A program made the translations under genes and the position numbers. Under the pieces are notes generated by a model. That model did not search any database, was not told the DNA's origin, and was given only the letters and a program-made list of their open reading frames with translations. Of a stretch of 21,980 bases of DNA, positions 1-7,756 are shown one piece after another. Each line of letters opens with the position of its first letter. Within the stretch, counting starts at the first letter, position 1. The stretch is from Paludibacteraceae bacterium (GTDB taxonomy: Bacteria; Bacteroidota; Bacteroidia; Bacteroidales; Paludibacteraceae): contig JAFXWI010000081.1 in the NCBI GenBank assembly GCA_017542915.1, forward strand, positions 1 through 21,980, in the 5' to 3' direction.

Positions 1-1
1 G

Positions 2-445
2 CTCGAAGAGGAGCGTAAGGCGCGTGAGGCAGCTGAGGCGGCACAACGTGCCAAAGAAGCCGAAGCTATAGCGAAGGCAAATCAGTTCGGTTCGCTCTTC
101 GGACAAACGGGTAATACCCAAGGCTCCGGAAGCAGCCAAGGTTCCGGACAGCGAGGCAATCCTATCGGACACGGTTCGGTAGGAGGTAACTCATGGAACC
201 TTACCGGACGAGGAATCAAAGGTACTCTGCCGCAACCGTCCAATGACTTCAAGCAGGAAGGAAAAGTAGTGGTACGAATCCGTGTAAACGCAGCCGGACA
301 GGTAAAGGAAGCTACTATCATCGGCGGCGATGTGTCGGATAAACAAACCCAACAACTGGCTCTCGATGCAGCGCGTAAGGCGAAGTTCACAGAGGGCGAT
401 CATGATCAGATCGGAACAATAACCTATATATTTAAATTAAACTAA
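2..445 (+). CDS. TonB-family energy transducer, C-terminal part (5' end outside window)
   Basis: This is an open frame from base 2 to the TAA at 443-445, 147 residues with no start in the window. It opens with a charged Glu/Lys/Ala-rich stretch (EEERKAREAAEAAQRAKEAE), then a Gly/Ser/Gln-rich linker (residues about 34-62). It ends in a TonB C-terminal domain with the typical Bacteroidetes motifs: GTLPQPS, EGKVVVRIRVNAAGQV, an AARKAKF helix and a final GTITYIFKLN strand. Such proteins pass proton-motive energy from an inner-membrane ExbB/ExbD complex to outer-membrane TonB-dependent receptors; exbB/exbD would be expected just upstream. The stop codon is the first three bases of a 7-bp repeat array (443-477), so the array may have set the end of this gene. 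The family call is firm; the receptor partner cannot be told. Confidence 0.88.
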   Translation, partial: LEEERKAREAAEAAQRAKEAEAIAKANQFGSLFGQTGNTQGSGSSQGSGQRGNPIGHGSVGGNSWNLTGRGIKGTLPQPSNDFKQEGKVVVRIRVNAAGQVKEATIIGGDVSDKQTQQLALDAARKAKFTEGDHDQIGTITYIFKLN

Positions 446-477
446 TTCGTAATTCGTAATTTTTAATTTTTAATTAC
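443..477 (+). repeat. Heptamer array, 5 units, filling the spacer between the TonB gene and the DJ-1 gene
   Basis: There are five consecutive 7-bp units: TAATTCG twice, TAATTTT twice, then TAATTAC. The array begins with the TAA stop of the TonB gene and ends two bases before the ATG of the next gene, so it makes up the whole spacer. On the coding strand it lies in the stop-rich orientation, unlike the arrays inside genes. Confidence 0.9.
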
Positions 478-478
478 A

Positions 479-1006
479 ATGAATTATCTATTTCTTGACA
501 ATGGTTTTGAGGAAATCGAAGCAATCACCACTATCGATTTACTGCGTCGCGCGAACATCGCGCTGACGACTGTTTCCGTAACCGGTAATCCTATGGTTCT
601 TGGTGCGCATAACATCGCCGTAGAAGCAGACGGTCTTTTGGACAAGATCGACTTCTCGGATGCTGAGATGCTCATCCTGCCGGGAGGACAAACCAAACTC
701 GGTGAATATTCCGCATTGTGCGATCTGCTGGTAGAACATAACAAAGCAGACAAACTGATAGCTGCTATCTGTGCCGCTCCGTCGGTATTGGGTAAACTCG
801 GTATCTTGGAGGGCAAGCAGGCTACCTGTTATCCGGGCTTCCAAGATGCGTTAGGGGAAAGTTATGTGGGAGGTCTGGTGGTGGAATCCAAGAATGTGAT
901 TACCGCCAAAGGACCCGGCTTGAGTGCCGATTTCGCTTTCTGTATCATCGAGCGTCTCAAAGGCTCCGATGTAGCCGACGCGGTATATGATGCAGCGCAG
1001 TATTAA
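479..1006 (+). CDS. DJ-1/PfpI family protein (YajL-like)
   Basis: A 175-residue protein with the DJ-1/PfpI (class I glutamine amidotransferase-like) fold. The nucleophile elbow AAICAAPSVLG places the reactive cysteine at Cys98, and the conserved partner acid is Glu14 in GFEEIEA. LILPGG at 65-70 is the usual glycine-rich turn. Length is normal for the single-domain cytosolic members (about 180-190 residues). Members include oxidative-stress protectants and proposed deglycases or chaperones, so the exact reaction cannot be assigned. The ATG at 479 is two bases after a heptamer repeat array, with no obvious Shine-Dalgarno. Its TAA (1004-1006) overlaps the end of coaE on the other strand. It may be co-transcribed with the TonB gene upstream, since no promoter is visible in the 33-base spacer. 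Confidence 0.9.
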   Translation: MNYLFLDNGFEEIEAITTIDLLRRANIALTTVSVTGNPMVLGAHNIAVEADGLLDKIDFSDAEMLILPGGQTKLGEYSALCDLLVEHNKADKLIAAICAAPSVLGKLGILEGKQATCYPGFQDALGESYVGGLVVESKNVITAKGPGLSADFAFCIIERLKGSDVADAVYDAAQY

Positions 1007-1638
1007 GAGATAAACTGAATGATCTCGTTCGCGAGGTCGGAGATAGAAGTCCTACCGTCATTGTTGATGGTCAGGACTTTTTTTGATGCCTTTTGCTCAT
1101 CGCTCGGACGGAACTGTTGTGCGCGCATACGTGCGCGTACCTTATTGATATGTTCCTCCGTAGCGTCTCCATGGTAGTCGCGTGCGATCGTTCGTTGAAG
1201 CCGTACCTCTTCCGGTGCATCCACCACTACGATCCTGTCGCATAAGCTGTCTATACCTGCCTCAAAGAGGATAGCCGACTCCACGAAGAGCACGCTGAAC
1301 TCTGAATTCTGAACTCTGAATTCTGAACTCTGAACTCGAATATCTTCCTTGACCGCCGGATGAACGATCGCATTGAGTTGCTGTAACAACTCGGGTTCGG
1401 CAAAGACCCGCTGCGAGACATAAGAGGTGTTGTAACTGCCGGTGAAAGGATGCTGAGGCGAAGGCACGAATGCCTCGGTGCCCAAGAGCGCAATGATGGC
1501 TTTGCGAACCTCTGCGTTCTCCACAATGATCCGTTTGGCTTCTCTATCGCAGTCATAGACAGCGTAGCCACGTGCAGCTAAGACCTGCACTATAGTGGAT
1601 TTACCACTTCCGATTCCTCCTGTGATGCCTACTAACAT
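1003..1638 (-). CDS. coaE: Dephospho-CoA kinase with an in-frame repeat insertion
   Basis: A 211-residue cytosolic kinase that phosphorylates dephospho-CoA with ATP, the last step of CoA synthesis. The P-loop GITGGIGSGKST is at residues 4-15; DCDREAKRII (29-38) follows, and IVHPAVKED and FVESAILFEAG mark the CoaE core. Residues 101-115 (RVQSSEFRVQNSEFS) are encoded by six 7-bp repeat units at 1294-1335 and sit between the HPAVKED helix and the VLFVESAILF strand, a region variable in the family. Length is close to normal (about 200 residues), so the array seems to replace or modestly extend the native linker. It is the last gene of the minus-strand run and converges on the DJ-1 gene with overlapping stops (1003-1006). 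As coaE is normally essential, the interrupted enzyme is presumably active. Confidence 0.93.
   Translation of the reverse strand: MLVGITGGIGSGKSTIVQVLAARGYAVYDCDREAKRIIVENAEVRKAIIALLGTEAFVPSPQHPFTGSYNTSYVSQRVFAEPELLQQLNAIVHPAVKEDIRVQSSEFRVQNSEFSVLFVESAILFEAGIDSLCDRIVVVDAPEEVRLQRTIARDYHGDATEEHINKVRARMRAQQFRPSDEQKASKKVLTINNDGRTSISDLANEIIQFIS
1294..1335 (-). repeat. Heptamer array inside coaE, 6 units
   Basis: Read on the coding (minus) strand, six units of GTTCAGA or ATTCAGA encode RVQ-SSEF-RVQN-SEF. The array is stop-free in this direction; the other strand would read TGA within a few codons. Confidence 0.92.
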
Positions 1639-1642
1639 ATTT

Positions 1643-1693
1643 GGTCTTTATTCTTTTAGCGAAGCGGTCTTTGCTCTTTCAGCGTAGCGGTCT
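1643..1693 (-). repeat. 23-bp tandem repeat in the MBOAT-coaE spacer (core AGACCGCTWCGCT)
   Basis: There are two units starting 23 bp apart (plus-strand starts 1652 and 1675) and a partial third at 1643-1647. On the minus strand each reads AGACCGCTACGCTGAAAGA or a close variant. The array fills nearly all of the spacer, and its edge overlaps the TAG stop of the MBOAT gene (1692-1694). The core resembles the 25-bp units inside dxs (9227-9281) and the single unit inside the MurF-Alr gene (12865-12894). Confidence 0.8.
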
Positions 1694-3626
1694 AAAACTG
1701 AAAGTATATAAACGGTTGCATCTCAGCCGTGACGAACTGATAGATCACCACGATAGCAAAGCAAGCTACTATCACCATGAGCCATAAAGGCATTGCGCTG
1801 AATGCCAAACGGTACCTTCTCTTCCAGTTGGTCGGCAGCCAGTGGATCATCATTCCGGCAACGAACATCGCTACTACCCATCGGTACTCCCATAGGAAAT
1901 CCGGAATGATGGCATTGCTCCATGCGCCGCCTATCTGATTGACCATGTTCTTTGCCGTGTTCCATGCTACCTCGTTGGCGGTCTCCGGATCGAGGTTACT
2001 GCTACTTCGGAAGAAAAGACGGGTGAAGGTGATAAACGTGAAGGTCTGTAGAATCGCCCAAACGGTCGATAGCGTGTTCGTAAACCGGTTCTCTCTTTCC
2101 GAGATCTCCTCCCTGTCCAGCGAGATGAGCCAATAGACATACCGAATAGCCGTACCGAGCCAGATGATCGCTGACCAGACTGCAAACATACGCCAAACAG
2201 GCAGGTTCGAGAAGAAATCCGCGACACACAAACCTGCTGTCAGCAAGGTGATGCTCGCAAAACGAAGATGCCAATTCATCTTTCGCCAGATCTTCTCAAT
2301 GATCATTCCGAAGCCGTTGATACCGCCCCAGATAATAAAGTTCCAACTTGCTCCGTGCCAAAGACCGCCCAAGACCTGCGTGATGAACGAGTTCAGATTT
2401 GCGTAGAGAAGCTTCAGATTTGAGGATTGTGCCCAATGGTTGTATATCGCTACGCATACCATGAATACGGCAAAGGGCACGAGGATCTGCCACCACCATC
2501 CGGTCAAGGCTGCGGAGACAAAAGCAATCAGACTTAACCAGAAATACGTACCAAAACCGATTTTCCGGTTGCCGCCTAAGGGGATATACAGATAGGTCTT
2601 CAGCCATCTACCTAAGGACATATGCCACCGTCTCCAGAACTCCTGTGGACTTTGGCTCTTATAGGGCGAGTTGAAGTTCATCGGCAGGTAGAAACCCATC
2701 AGCATCGCTACGCCGATAGCTATATCCGTGTAGCCCGAGAAGTCCGCATAGACCTGCAGCGAGTAGGCAAAGAGCGCAAACAGGTTCTCGAATCCCGAGA
2801 AGAGCAAGGGGTTGTCAAACACACGGTCAATAAGGTTCACCGCCAAGTAATCCGACATGATGATCTTCTTCGCCAAACCATTTAAGATCCAGAAAACCGC
2901 TATACCGAACAACCTCCGGCTCAGACGGAACGGTTTGTATAACTGCGGAATGAACTCCTCTGCACGCACGATAGGTCCGGCTACCAACTGTGGGAAGAAA
3001 GAGACGTAGAACCCGAAATCGAGTATGTTCTTCACCGGCTGAATACGTCCCCTAAAGACATCCGCAGTATATGAGATCACTTGGAAGATATAGAACGAGA
3101 TACCCACCGGCAGCACGATGGTGTCCACACTGAACCGACCTGCTTCGGCGAAGCCGTTACCCACATAGGAGAAGATGTCAAACACACGGAAACCGGTACC
3201 GAACAGGTCATTGATCATGTTCGTGAAGAAATACGCATACTTGAAATATGCCAATAACCCCAAGTCGATGACTACCGAAAGCGCCAAGAAAAGATAGGCA
3301 ACAGGTAACTTGTAATTCTTAATTCGTAATTCGTAATTTTTAATTTGAGAATCTTTAATTCTCTGTGCGATAAGCCAATCGCTCAGCGTAACAAACGCCA
3401 AGAGAAGCAGGAACAAACCGCTGGTCTTGTAGTAAAAGAACCAACTGACGAACAGCAGATATACATTGCGCAGATGGAGTCTTCCTTTCTCCTTTCCTGT
3501 CCCGCTATTCCCTATTATCAGCGCGAACAGCGCATACACGATCGCAAAGAACGCCCAGAAATAGAACTGAGTGAACAATAACGGGCTATTCTCGTCAAAA
3601 GCAAATATGTAGTGTAAAAAATCCAA
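1692..3626 (-). CDS. MBOAT-family membrane O-acyltransferase (AlgI-like)
   Basis: A 644-residue polytopic inner-membrane protein of the MBOAT family, the AlgI-like branch that moves acetyl groups to the periplasm to modify an extracellular or cell-wall polysaccharide. Seen directly: many hydrophobic segments, the block SPQEFWRRWHMSLGRWLKTYLY with His335, GGNRK (351-355), and GGLWHGASWNF with the likely catalytic His424. Residues about 89-105 (IKDSQIKNYELRIKNYK) come from a seven-unit heptamer array at 3313-3361 and fall in a cytosolic loop between membrane segments. The start chosen is TTG at 3626, giving MDFLHYIF; it lies inside another array and only nine bases after the stop of the SGNH gene, with no in-frame ATG nearby. 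The pairing with the SGNH hydrolase suggests joint acetylation and deacetylation, or transfer to a polymer whose identity is unknown. Confidence 0.88.
   Translation of the reverse strand: MDFLHYIFAFDENSPLLFTQFYFWAFFAIVYALFALIIGNSGTGKEKGRLHLRNVYLLFVSWFFYYKTSGLFLLLLAFVTLSDWLIAQRIKDSQIKNYELRIKNYKLPVAYLFLALSVVIDLGLLAYFKYAYFFTNMINDLFGTGFRVFDIFSYVGNGFAEAGRFSVDTIVLPVGISFYIFQVISYTADVFRGRIQPVKNILDFGFYVSFFPQLVAGPIVRAEEFIPQLYKPFRLSRRLFGIAVFWILNGLAKKIIMSDYLAVNLIDRVFDNPLLFSGFENLFALFAYSLQVYADFSGYTDIAIGVAMLMGFYLPMNFNSPYKSQSPQEFWRRWHMSLGRWLKTYLYIPLGGNRKIGFGTYFWLSLIAFVSAALTGWWWQILVPFAVFMVCVAIYNHWAQSSNLKLLYANLNSFITQVLGGLWHGASWNFIIWGGINGFGMIIEKIWRKMNWHLRFASITLLTAGLCVADFFSNLPVWRMFAVWSAIIWLGTAIRYVYWLISLDREEISERENRFTNTLSTVWAILQTFTFITFTRLFFRSSSNLDPETANEVAWNTAKNMVNQIGGAWSNAIIPDFLWEYRWVVAMFVAGMMIHWLPTNWKRRYRLAFSAMPLWLMVIVACFAIVVIYQFVTAEMQPFIYFQF
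3313..3361 (-). repeat. Heptamer array inside the MBOAT gene, 7 units
   Basis: On the plus strand: TAATTCT, TAATTCG twice, TAATTTT, TAATTTG, AGAATCT, TTAATTC. On the coding strand it reads without stops as a lysine/asparagine/tyrosine-rich stretch (QIKNYELRIKNYK). Units match those in the spacer array at 443-477. Confidence 0.9.
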
Positions 3627-3650
3627 TTTTAATTTTTAATTCTGAATTCC
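3624..3650 (-). repeat. Heptamer array spanning the SGNH stop and the MBOAT start
   Basis: Four units (plus strand CAATTTT, AATTTTT, AATTCTG, AATTCC plus one base). On the minus strand it encodes the last residues of the SGNH protein (IQN), supplies its TAA stop (3636-3638) and contains the TTG start of the MBOAT gene (3624-3626). Confidence 0.82.
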
Positions 3651-4949
3651 TTCCAAAATCCACTGTACTACAGCGTTTCCGGCTTTGCGGGCACCGCTGC
3701 GCATGAAATGAATACCATCGTTGCCTGCCAAACCGTTCTCTTTCCAACGAGCCATACTTCCGGCTCCGCCCATATAGTTGAAAAGACTGAAATAGGCGAT
3801 ATTCTCCTCCATCGCCATCTTCCTAAGCAGGCGATCCATATAAGGTATCATCGGATACGTGATCCATTCTCCGTTTTCCTGTGTCAGCATATCGCTCGGA
3901 CCGATGAAGAGGATTGATGCCTCCGGCGCGCAGGACTGCAAATACCTAACCTGCTCGCGCAAACCTCTTACGATCGAACTGATGGTACTCGGGTTTCGGT
4001 TAAAAGGTATCGCATTGCCGCCAAACTGCATGATGATCAGCGTCACGTTCTGCTCGCGGTAGAATGAACTCAGTTGCTGACGGTCGATCTTCGTGAAGAC
4101 GGTTCCTAAACATCCGCGCATAGGGATATTATCCACGATGACACCGGTCTTGCTCTCCTGCGAAAGGGCATAGACGGATCCTTTGCCGGACAGATAAACG
4201 GAGTCGCCGGACGTCCTGTAATGAACACTGCTGTCCGCGAAAATCTGCCAAGAGGTGTAACGAGCGTTATTGTCCTGCGGCGTACAGATTGCGATGACTT
4301 CTTCACTGCCGCTTACGAGGCTGTCGTTCATCACCGCCACTTGTCCCATCACGCCGTACAGACCGTCCTCTCGTTGTGTCCGTTTAGGTCCATAGACCAT
4401 GTATCGCTGCGGACCTTGAGCAGGCTGTATCTGTTTGCCGTTCATGACAAGACGCTGTCTGACCGTACGACTTGGGATTGTCTGAGCCAAAGGCAGCAGA
4501 CCTGCTCCGGAACCGCCGTAACGGCTCTGCAAGGCTTCGCGTATCTGTTGCGTCATTCGATCCTCTTCTATCTGGCTGTCTCCGTAATGAAGCACCCTCA
4601 CTTTCTTGGTATCGGCTTGATCCAACGAAGCGTAGAACGACTTCAAGAAGATTCTGCTGTCAACAGTGCTGTCCACCACCACACGAGGTACCTCTATCCT
4701 CGGCTCTTCTGTTGCTTTTGTGGGTTCGGGTAGGATAGTATCTTGCGGCTCAGGAAGGCTTGTCTCTATCTCCTCCTCTATCTCCTCACATTCCTGTTGA
4801 GACGTAGTGGGGTTTCCTATCACCTCTGCTAAGGTCGGCCATCTCAGTTCGTACTCATGGTACACAACCCTTCCCGGCAGAACCATACTCAGCCCTGCCA
4901 AACCTGCCATCACGCAAGCAATAAATATGAATACTTTACTGGGACTCAA
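3636..4949 (-). CDS. Membrane-anchored periplasmic SGNH/GDSL hydrolase, partner of MBOAT
   Basis: A 437-residue protein. An N-terminal hydrophobic segment (residues about 6-25) anchors or exports it. A Pro/Glu-rich linker follows (about 47-90), then an SGNH hydrolase domain: HYGDSQIEED with the nucleophile Ser125, the FGGN block at 309-312, and GNDGIHF with Asp411 and His414 completing the triad. Such proteins next to an AlgI-like MBOAT usually add or remove acetyl groups on peptidoglycan or an exopolysaccharide; which applies here is unknown. The start is TTG at 4949 because a TGA lies two codons upstream and no earlier ATG exists. This TTG falls in a heptamer array (4945-4972). The C-terminal residues and the stop come from a second array at 3624-3650. 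Confidence 0.85.
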   Translation of the reverse strand: MSPSKVFIFIACVMAGLAGLSMVLPGRVVYHEYELRWPTLAEVIGNPTTSQQECEEIEEEIETSLPEPQDTILPEPTKATEEPRIEVPRVVVDSTVDSRIFLKSFYASLDQADTKKVRVLHYGDSQIEEDRMTQQIREALQSRYGGSGAGLLPLAQTIPSRTVRQRLVMNGKQIQPAQGPQRYMVYGPKRTQREDGLYGVMGQVAVMNDSLVSGSEEVIAICTPQDNNARYTSWQIFADSSVHYRTSGDSVYLSGKGSVYALSQESKTGVIVDNIPMRGCLGTVFTKIDRQQLSSFYREQNVTLIIMQFGGNAIPFNRNPSTISSIVRGLREQVRYLQSCAPEASILFIGPSDMLTQENGEWITYPMIPYMDRLLRKMAMEENIAYFSLFNYMGGAGSMARWKENGLAGNDGIHFMRSGARKAGNAVVQWILEGIQN

Positions 4950-4972
4950 ATCTCAAATGTCAAATGTCAAAT
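4945..4972 (-). repeat. Heptamer array between trkH and the SGNH gene, 4 units
   Basis: Plus strand CTCAAAT twice, then GTCAAAT twice (minus strand ATTTGAC/ATTTGAG). It takes up most of the 27-base spacer and includes the TTG start of the SGNH gene (4947-4949). Confidence 0.88.
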
Positions 4973-4976
4973 CATT

Positions 4977-6425
4977 TTACTTCTTCCACAACGCTCTGCT
5001 GAACAACAGCAAGATGGTGAATATCTCCAAACGTCCGATGAGCATAACGAAGGTCGCTACCCATTTGGCGATGGTCGGGAAGGCGGCATAACATCCGCTG
5101 GAACCCCATTGACCGATGGACACACCCACATTACCTATCATCGAAACGGCTACCCCCAAGGACTCGTCAAAACCGATACCGCACGCACAGAAACACAGCG
5201 AAGCAGCCACGATGATTGCCATGTAGAAGAACATAAACGCGACCACGTTACTGGTGGTCTGCTCGCGTAGGGTTAAGCCGTTGAAACGCACAGGGATGAC
5301 CGCATTCGGGTGAATACGACGTTTGATCTCCGCGTTAGCTGATTTGGCAAAAATAGCCAAACGTACCCATTTGATACCGCCGGCTGTTGAACCCGATGCA
5401 CCGCCTGTGAGCATCAGAAAGAACACGATCATCCATAGGAAAGGAGGCCAAACCATATAATCCGCTGCAACAAATCCTGTACTGGTGATCGTCGCAATGG
5501 AGGTAAAGAAACCTATTCGGATGCCGGATAGCAGATGCGTATGAAGGAGCAGACCTCCGGAAAGTACCAGACCTGCTATGATACAAGCCCCCACGTACCA
5601 TCTCGTCTCCTCGTCACGGATCAGGCGCATCGGTTTGCCGCGGAAAGCATAGATCAGTTGCGTGAAGTTAATACCCGAGAGGAGCATAAACACCATGATG
5701 ATCCATTGGATCGCGGGAGTGTAGGAGATCACGCTGTCGTTATGAGTAGAGAATCCTCCGGTGGAGATGGTTGCCATCGAGTGACAGATAGCGTCAAACC
5801 GTCCCATACCAAACAACCATAACAGCACTCCTTCGCCAATGGTCAGAAGGATATACGTCAACCACATATGTCGGGCGGTGTCGGCTATACGAGGACTCAG
5901 TTTGTCGTAACTGACACCCGTCACCTCGGCGCTGTAGAGCTGCATTCCTCCCAGACCGAACATAGGCAGGATAGCTACGCTCAGCACGATGATACCCATA
6001 CCTCCTATCCATTGGGAGAGCGAACGCCATAAGAGGATCGAACGGCTCTGAGCCGCTACGTCCGTGAAGACGGTAGAACCGGTGGTGGTGAAACCTGCCA
6101 TGGCTTCGTACCAAGCGTTGGTGATCTCCGGCAATGCGCCGCTTAGCCAATAGGGTAGCAATCCGAATAACGAATAGACGATCCAGACCAGCGCTACGAT
6201 GACGTAGCCTTCACGTTCGCCTACACGCTTCTCTGCGTGACGACCGGCTGCTAACATCCACCAACTACTCAACCAAGTCACGAAAGTGGAGATGATCCAT
6301 GCGCCGAGATCCGGTTCGTCGTACCACCAAGCCGCAAAAGTAGGAATGAGCATGAACTGCGCCTCTAAGAGCGTCAGCACGCCCATAGTCTTGAAAACTA
6401 ACCTCCAGTTGAATGTTCGTGTCAT
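4977..6425 (-). CDS. trkH: Potassium uptake protein TrkH, membrane subunit
   Basis: A 482-residue polytopic membrane protein forming the ion-conducting subunit of the Trk/Ktr potassium uptake system. The four pore-loop filters of the superfamily can be picked out: GFTTTGST (about 111-118), STGGFST (about 221-227), TSTGF (about 314-318) and IGNVGVS (about 429-435). The conserved block WRSLSQWIGGMGI follows the first filter. Length is normal. The ATG overlaps the TGA of trkA by four bases (6422-6425), indicating translational coupling with its cytosolic regulator. No repeat insertion was found here, unlike in four of the six genes of the run. Confidence 0.94.
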   Translation of the reverse strand: MTRTFNWRLVFKTMGVLTLLEAQFMLIPTFAAWWYDEPDLGAWIISTFVTWLSSWWMLAAGRHAEKRVGEREGYVIVALVWIVYSLFGLLPYWLSGALPEITNAWYEAMAGFTTTGSTVFTDVAAQSRSILLWRSLSQWIGGMGIIVLSVAILPMFGLGGMQLYSAEVTGVSYDKLSPRIADTARHMWLTYILLTIGEGVLLWLFGMGRFDAICHSMATISTGGFSTHNDSVISYTPAIQWIIMVFMLLSGINFTQLIYAFRGKPMRLIRDEETRWYVGACIIAGLVLSGGLLLHTHLLSGIRIGFFTSIATITSTGFVAADYMVWPPFLWMIVFFLMLTGGASGSTAGGIKWVRLAIFAKSANAEIKRRIHPNAVIPVRFNGLTLREQTTSNVVAFMFFYMAIIVAASLCFCACGIGFDESLGVAVSMIGNVGVSIGQWGSSGCYAAFPTIAKWVATFVMLIGRLEIFTILLLFSRALWKK

Positions 6426-7756
6426 TTGAAGAATCGCGCTAATTGTCTAATTACATGACTTTTACAGAAGACGACCACCAAGTCGCCGGAGATAATCTGC
6501 GTCTCGCCGTTCACCAATATACCTTCTCCTGCACGTACGATACCGCCTATATTCGCCTCGTCCGGCAGGTCCATATCTTTCACTTTATGACGAGTGATGG
6601 TACTGCCTTCTTTGGCGTAGAACTCCACGATCTCGGCGTCGGCACTCGTCAGGTTATGTACGCCTCGAACGGACGCATCCAAGAGCATCTGGTAGATATA
6701 CGAAGCTGCGATGGTCTTTTTGTTGAGTACCGTTCCGATATCCAGACCTTCCGCCATGGGGATATAATCGAGGTTCTCCACCTCTGCGATGGTCTTACGG
6801 ACACCAAAACGCTTAGCGGCAAGGCAAGCGAAGATGTTCGCCTCGCTGCTGTCTGTGATGGCTACGAAAGCGTCGGCATCTTGGATGCCTTCCTCTTTGA
6901 GCACGTCCATATCCGTTCCGTCATCGTTGATAATCAGAGCGTTAGGAACCTTTTCGCTCAGTATATTACATAGCTCACGGTCTTTCTCGATGATCTTGAT
7001 ACTCATCTCATCCGTCAGTTCGGTAGCCGCCTTGCGGGCAATACGTCCGCCGCCGAAGAAGATGACGTTCTTGATCTCGCGTTTGGATTTACCGAGTTCC
7101 TCACGCATGAACTCCATGTTCTCTTTCGGGCACACGCAATATACCATGTCGTTCTCCTCCACCATATCTTGTCCGCGAGGAATGAGGGTCGTTTGCTCGC
7201 GTTTGATGGCTACAATACGGTATTTGCCGTGGTTATAGATGCCGGACGCAAAAGTCTTACCGATGATCTTAGCTCCTGCTCGCACTTTGATGATACAAAG
7301 CTCCAACGCGCCCTGACACAGATGCAGGTGATACCGCATCCAATTGGTACGCAGGCTCTCTTCGATCTCATTGGCAGCAAGCACCTCCGGATAGATCAGG
7401 TGGTTCAGACCCATACCCTCGAAGAACTTACGGTTCTCCGGCAGCAGGTACTCGTAGTTATCTATTCGAGCAAGAGTTCGTTTGGCGCCAAGTGAGTTGG
7501 CGATGAGGCAGGCTGTCATGTTCTCTGCCTCGTTCGGGGTAACGGAGATGAACAGGTCACACCCGACCACACCTATATCGCGCTGGTCGTGAATAGAAGT
7601 GGGGTTACCCACTTTTGTAAGCATGTCGTAGTTGGCGCTCAGGTCACCAAGCCTTTCTTGGCTCTCGTCCAAGAGGCTGATCTCCATATCTTCGCGGCTA
7701 AGCAGTTTCGCCAAATGCGTTCCTACTTCGCCTGCACCTGCAATAACGATTCGCAT
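6422..7756 (-). CDS. trkA: Trk potassium uptake regulatory subunit TrkA
   Basis: A 444-residue cytosolic NAD(H)/nucleotide-binding gating subunit for TrkH. It has the classic duplicated layout: a Rossmann RCK-N domain starting with IVIAGAGEVG (residues 3-12), an RCK-C domain with CIIKVRAGAKIIGKTF, a second RCK-N domain around FFGGGRIARKAA (about 233-244), and a second RCK-C near the C terminus (AEIVEFYAKEGSTI). The second glycine motif is GGGRIA rather than a full GxGxxG, so nucleotide binding there may differ. The start lies inside the end of dxs (34-base overlap), and the stop overlaps trkH. Confidence 0.94.
   Translation of the reverse strand: MRIVIAGAGEVGTHLAKLLSREDMEISLLDESQERLGDLSANYDMLTKVGNPTSIHDQRDIGVVGCDLFISVTPNEAENMTACLIANSLGAKRTLARIDNYEYLLPENRKFFEGMGLNHLIYPEVLAANEIEESLRTNWMRYHLHLCQGALELCIIKVRAGAKIIGKTFASGIYNHGKYRIVAIKREQTTLIPRGQDMVEENDMVYCVCPKENMEFMREELGKSKREIKNVIFFGGGRIARKAATELTDEMSIKIIEKDRELCNILSEKVPNALIINDDGTDMDVLKEEGIQDADAFVAITDSSEANIFACLAAKRFGVRKTIAEVENLDYIPMAEGLDIGTVLNKKTIAASYIYQMLLDASVRGVHNLTSADAEIVEFYAKEGSTITRHKVKDMDLPDEANIGGIVRAGEGILVNGETQIISGDLVVVFCKSHVIRQLARFFK

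Noticed and set aside
2385..2440. Possible further repeat array in the MBOAT gene (CTTCAGATTTG-like pieces)
   Set aside because: Spacing is irregular and the encoded segment resembles the normal region before GGLWHG in the family; not convincing.
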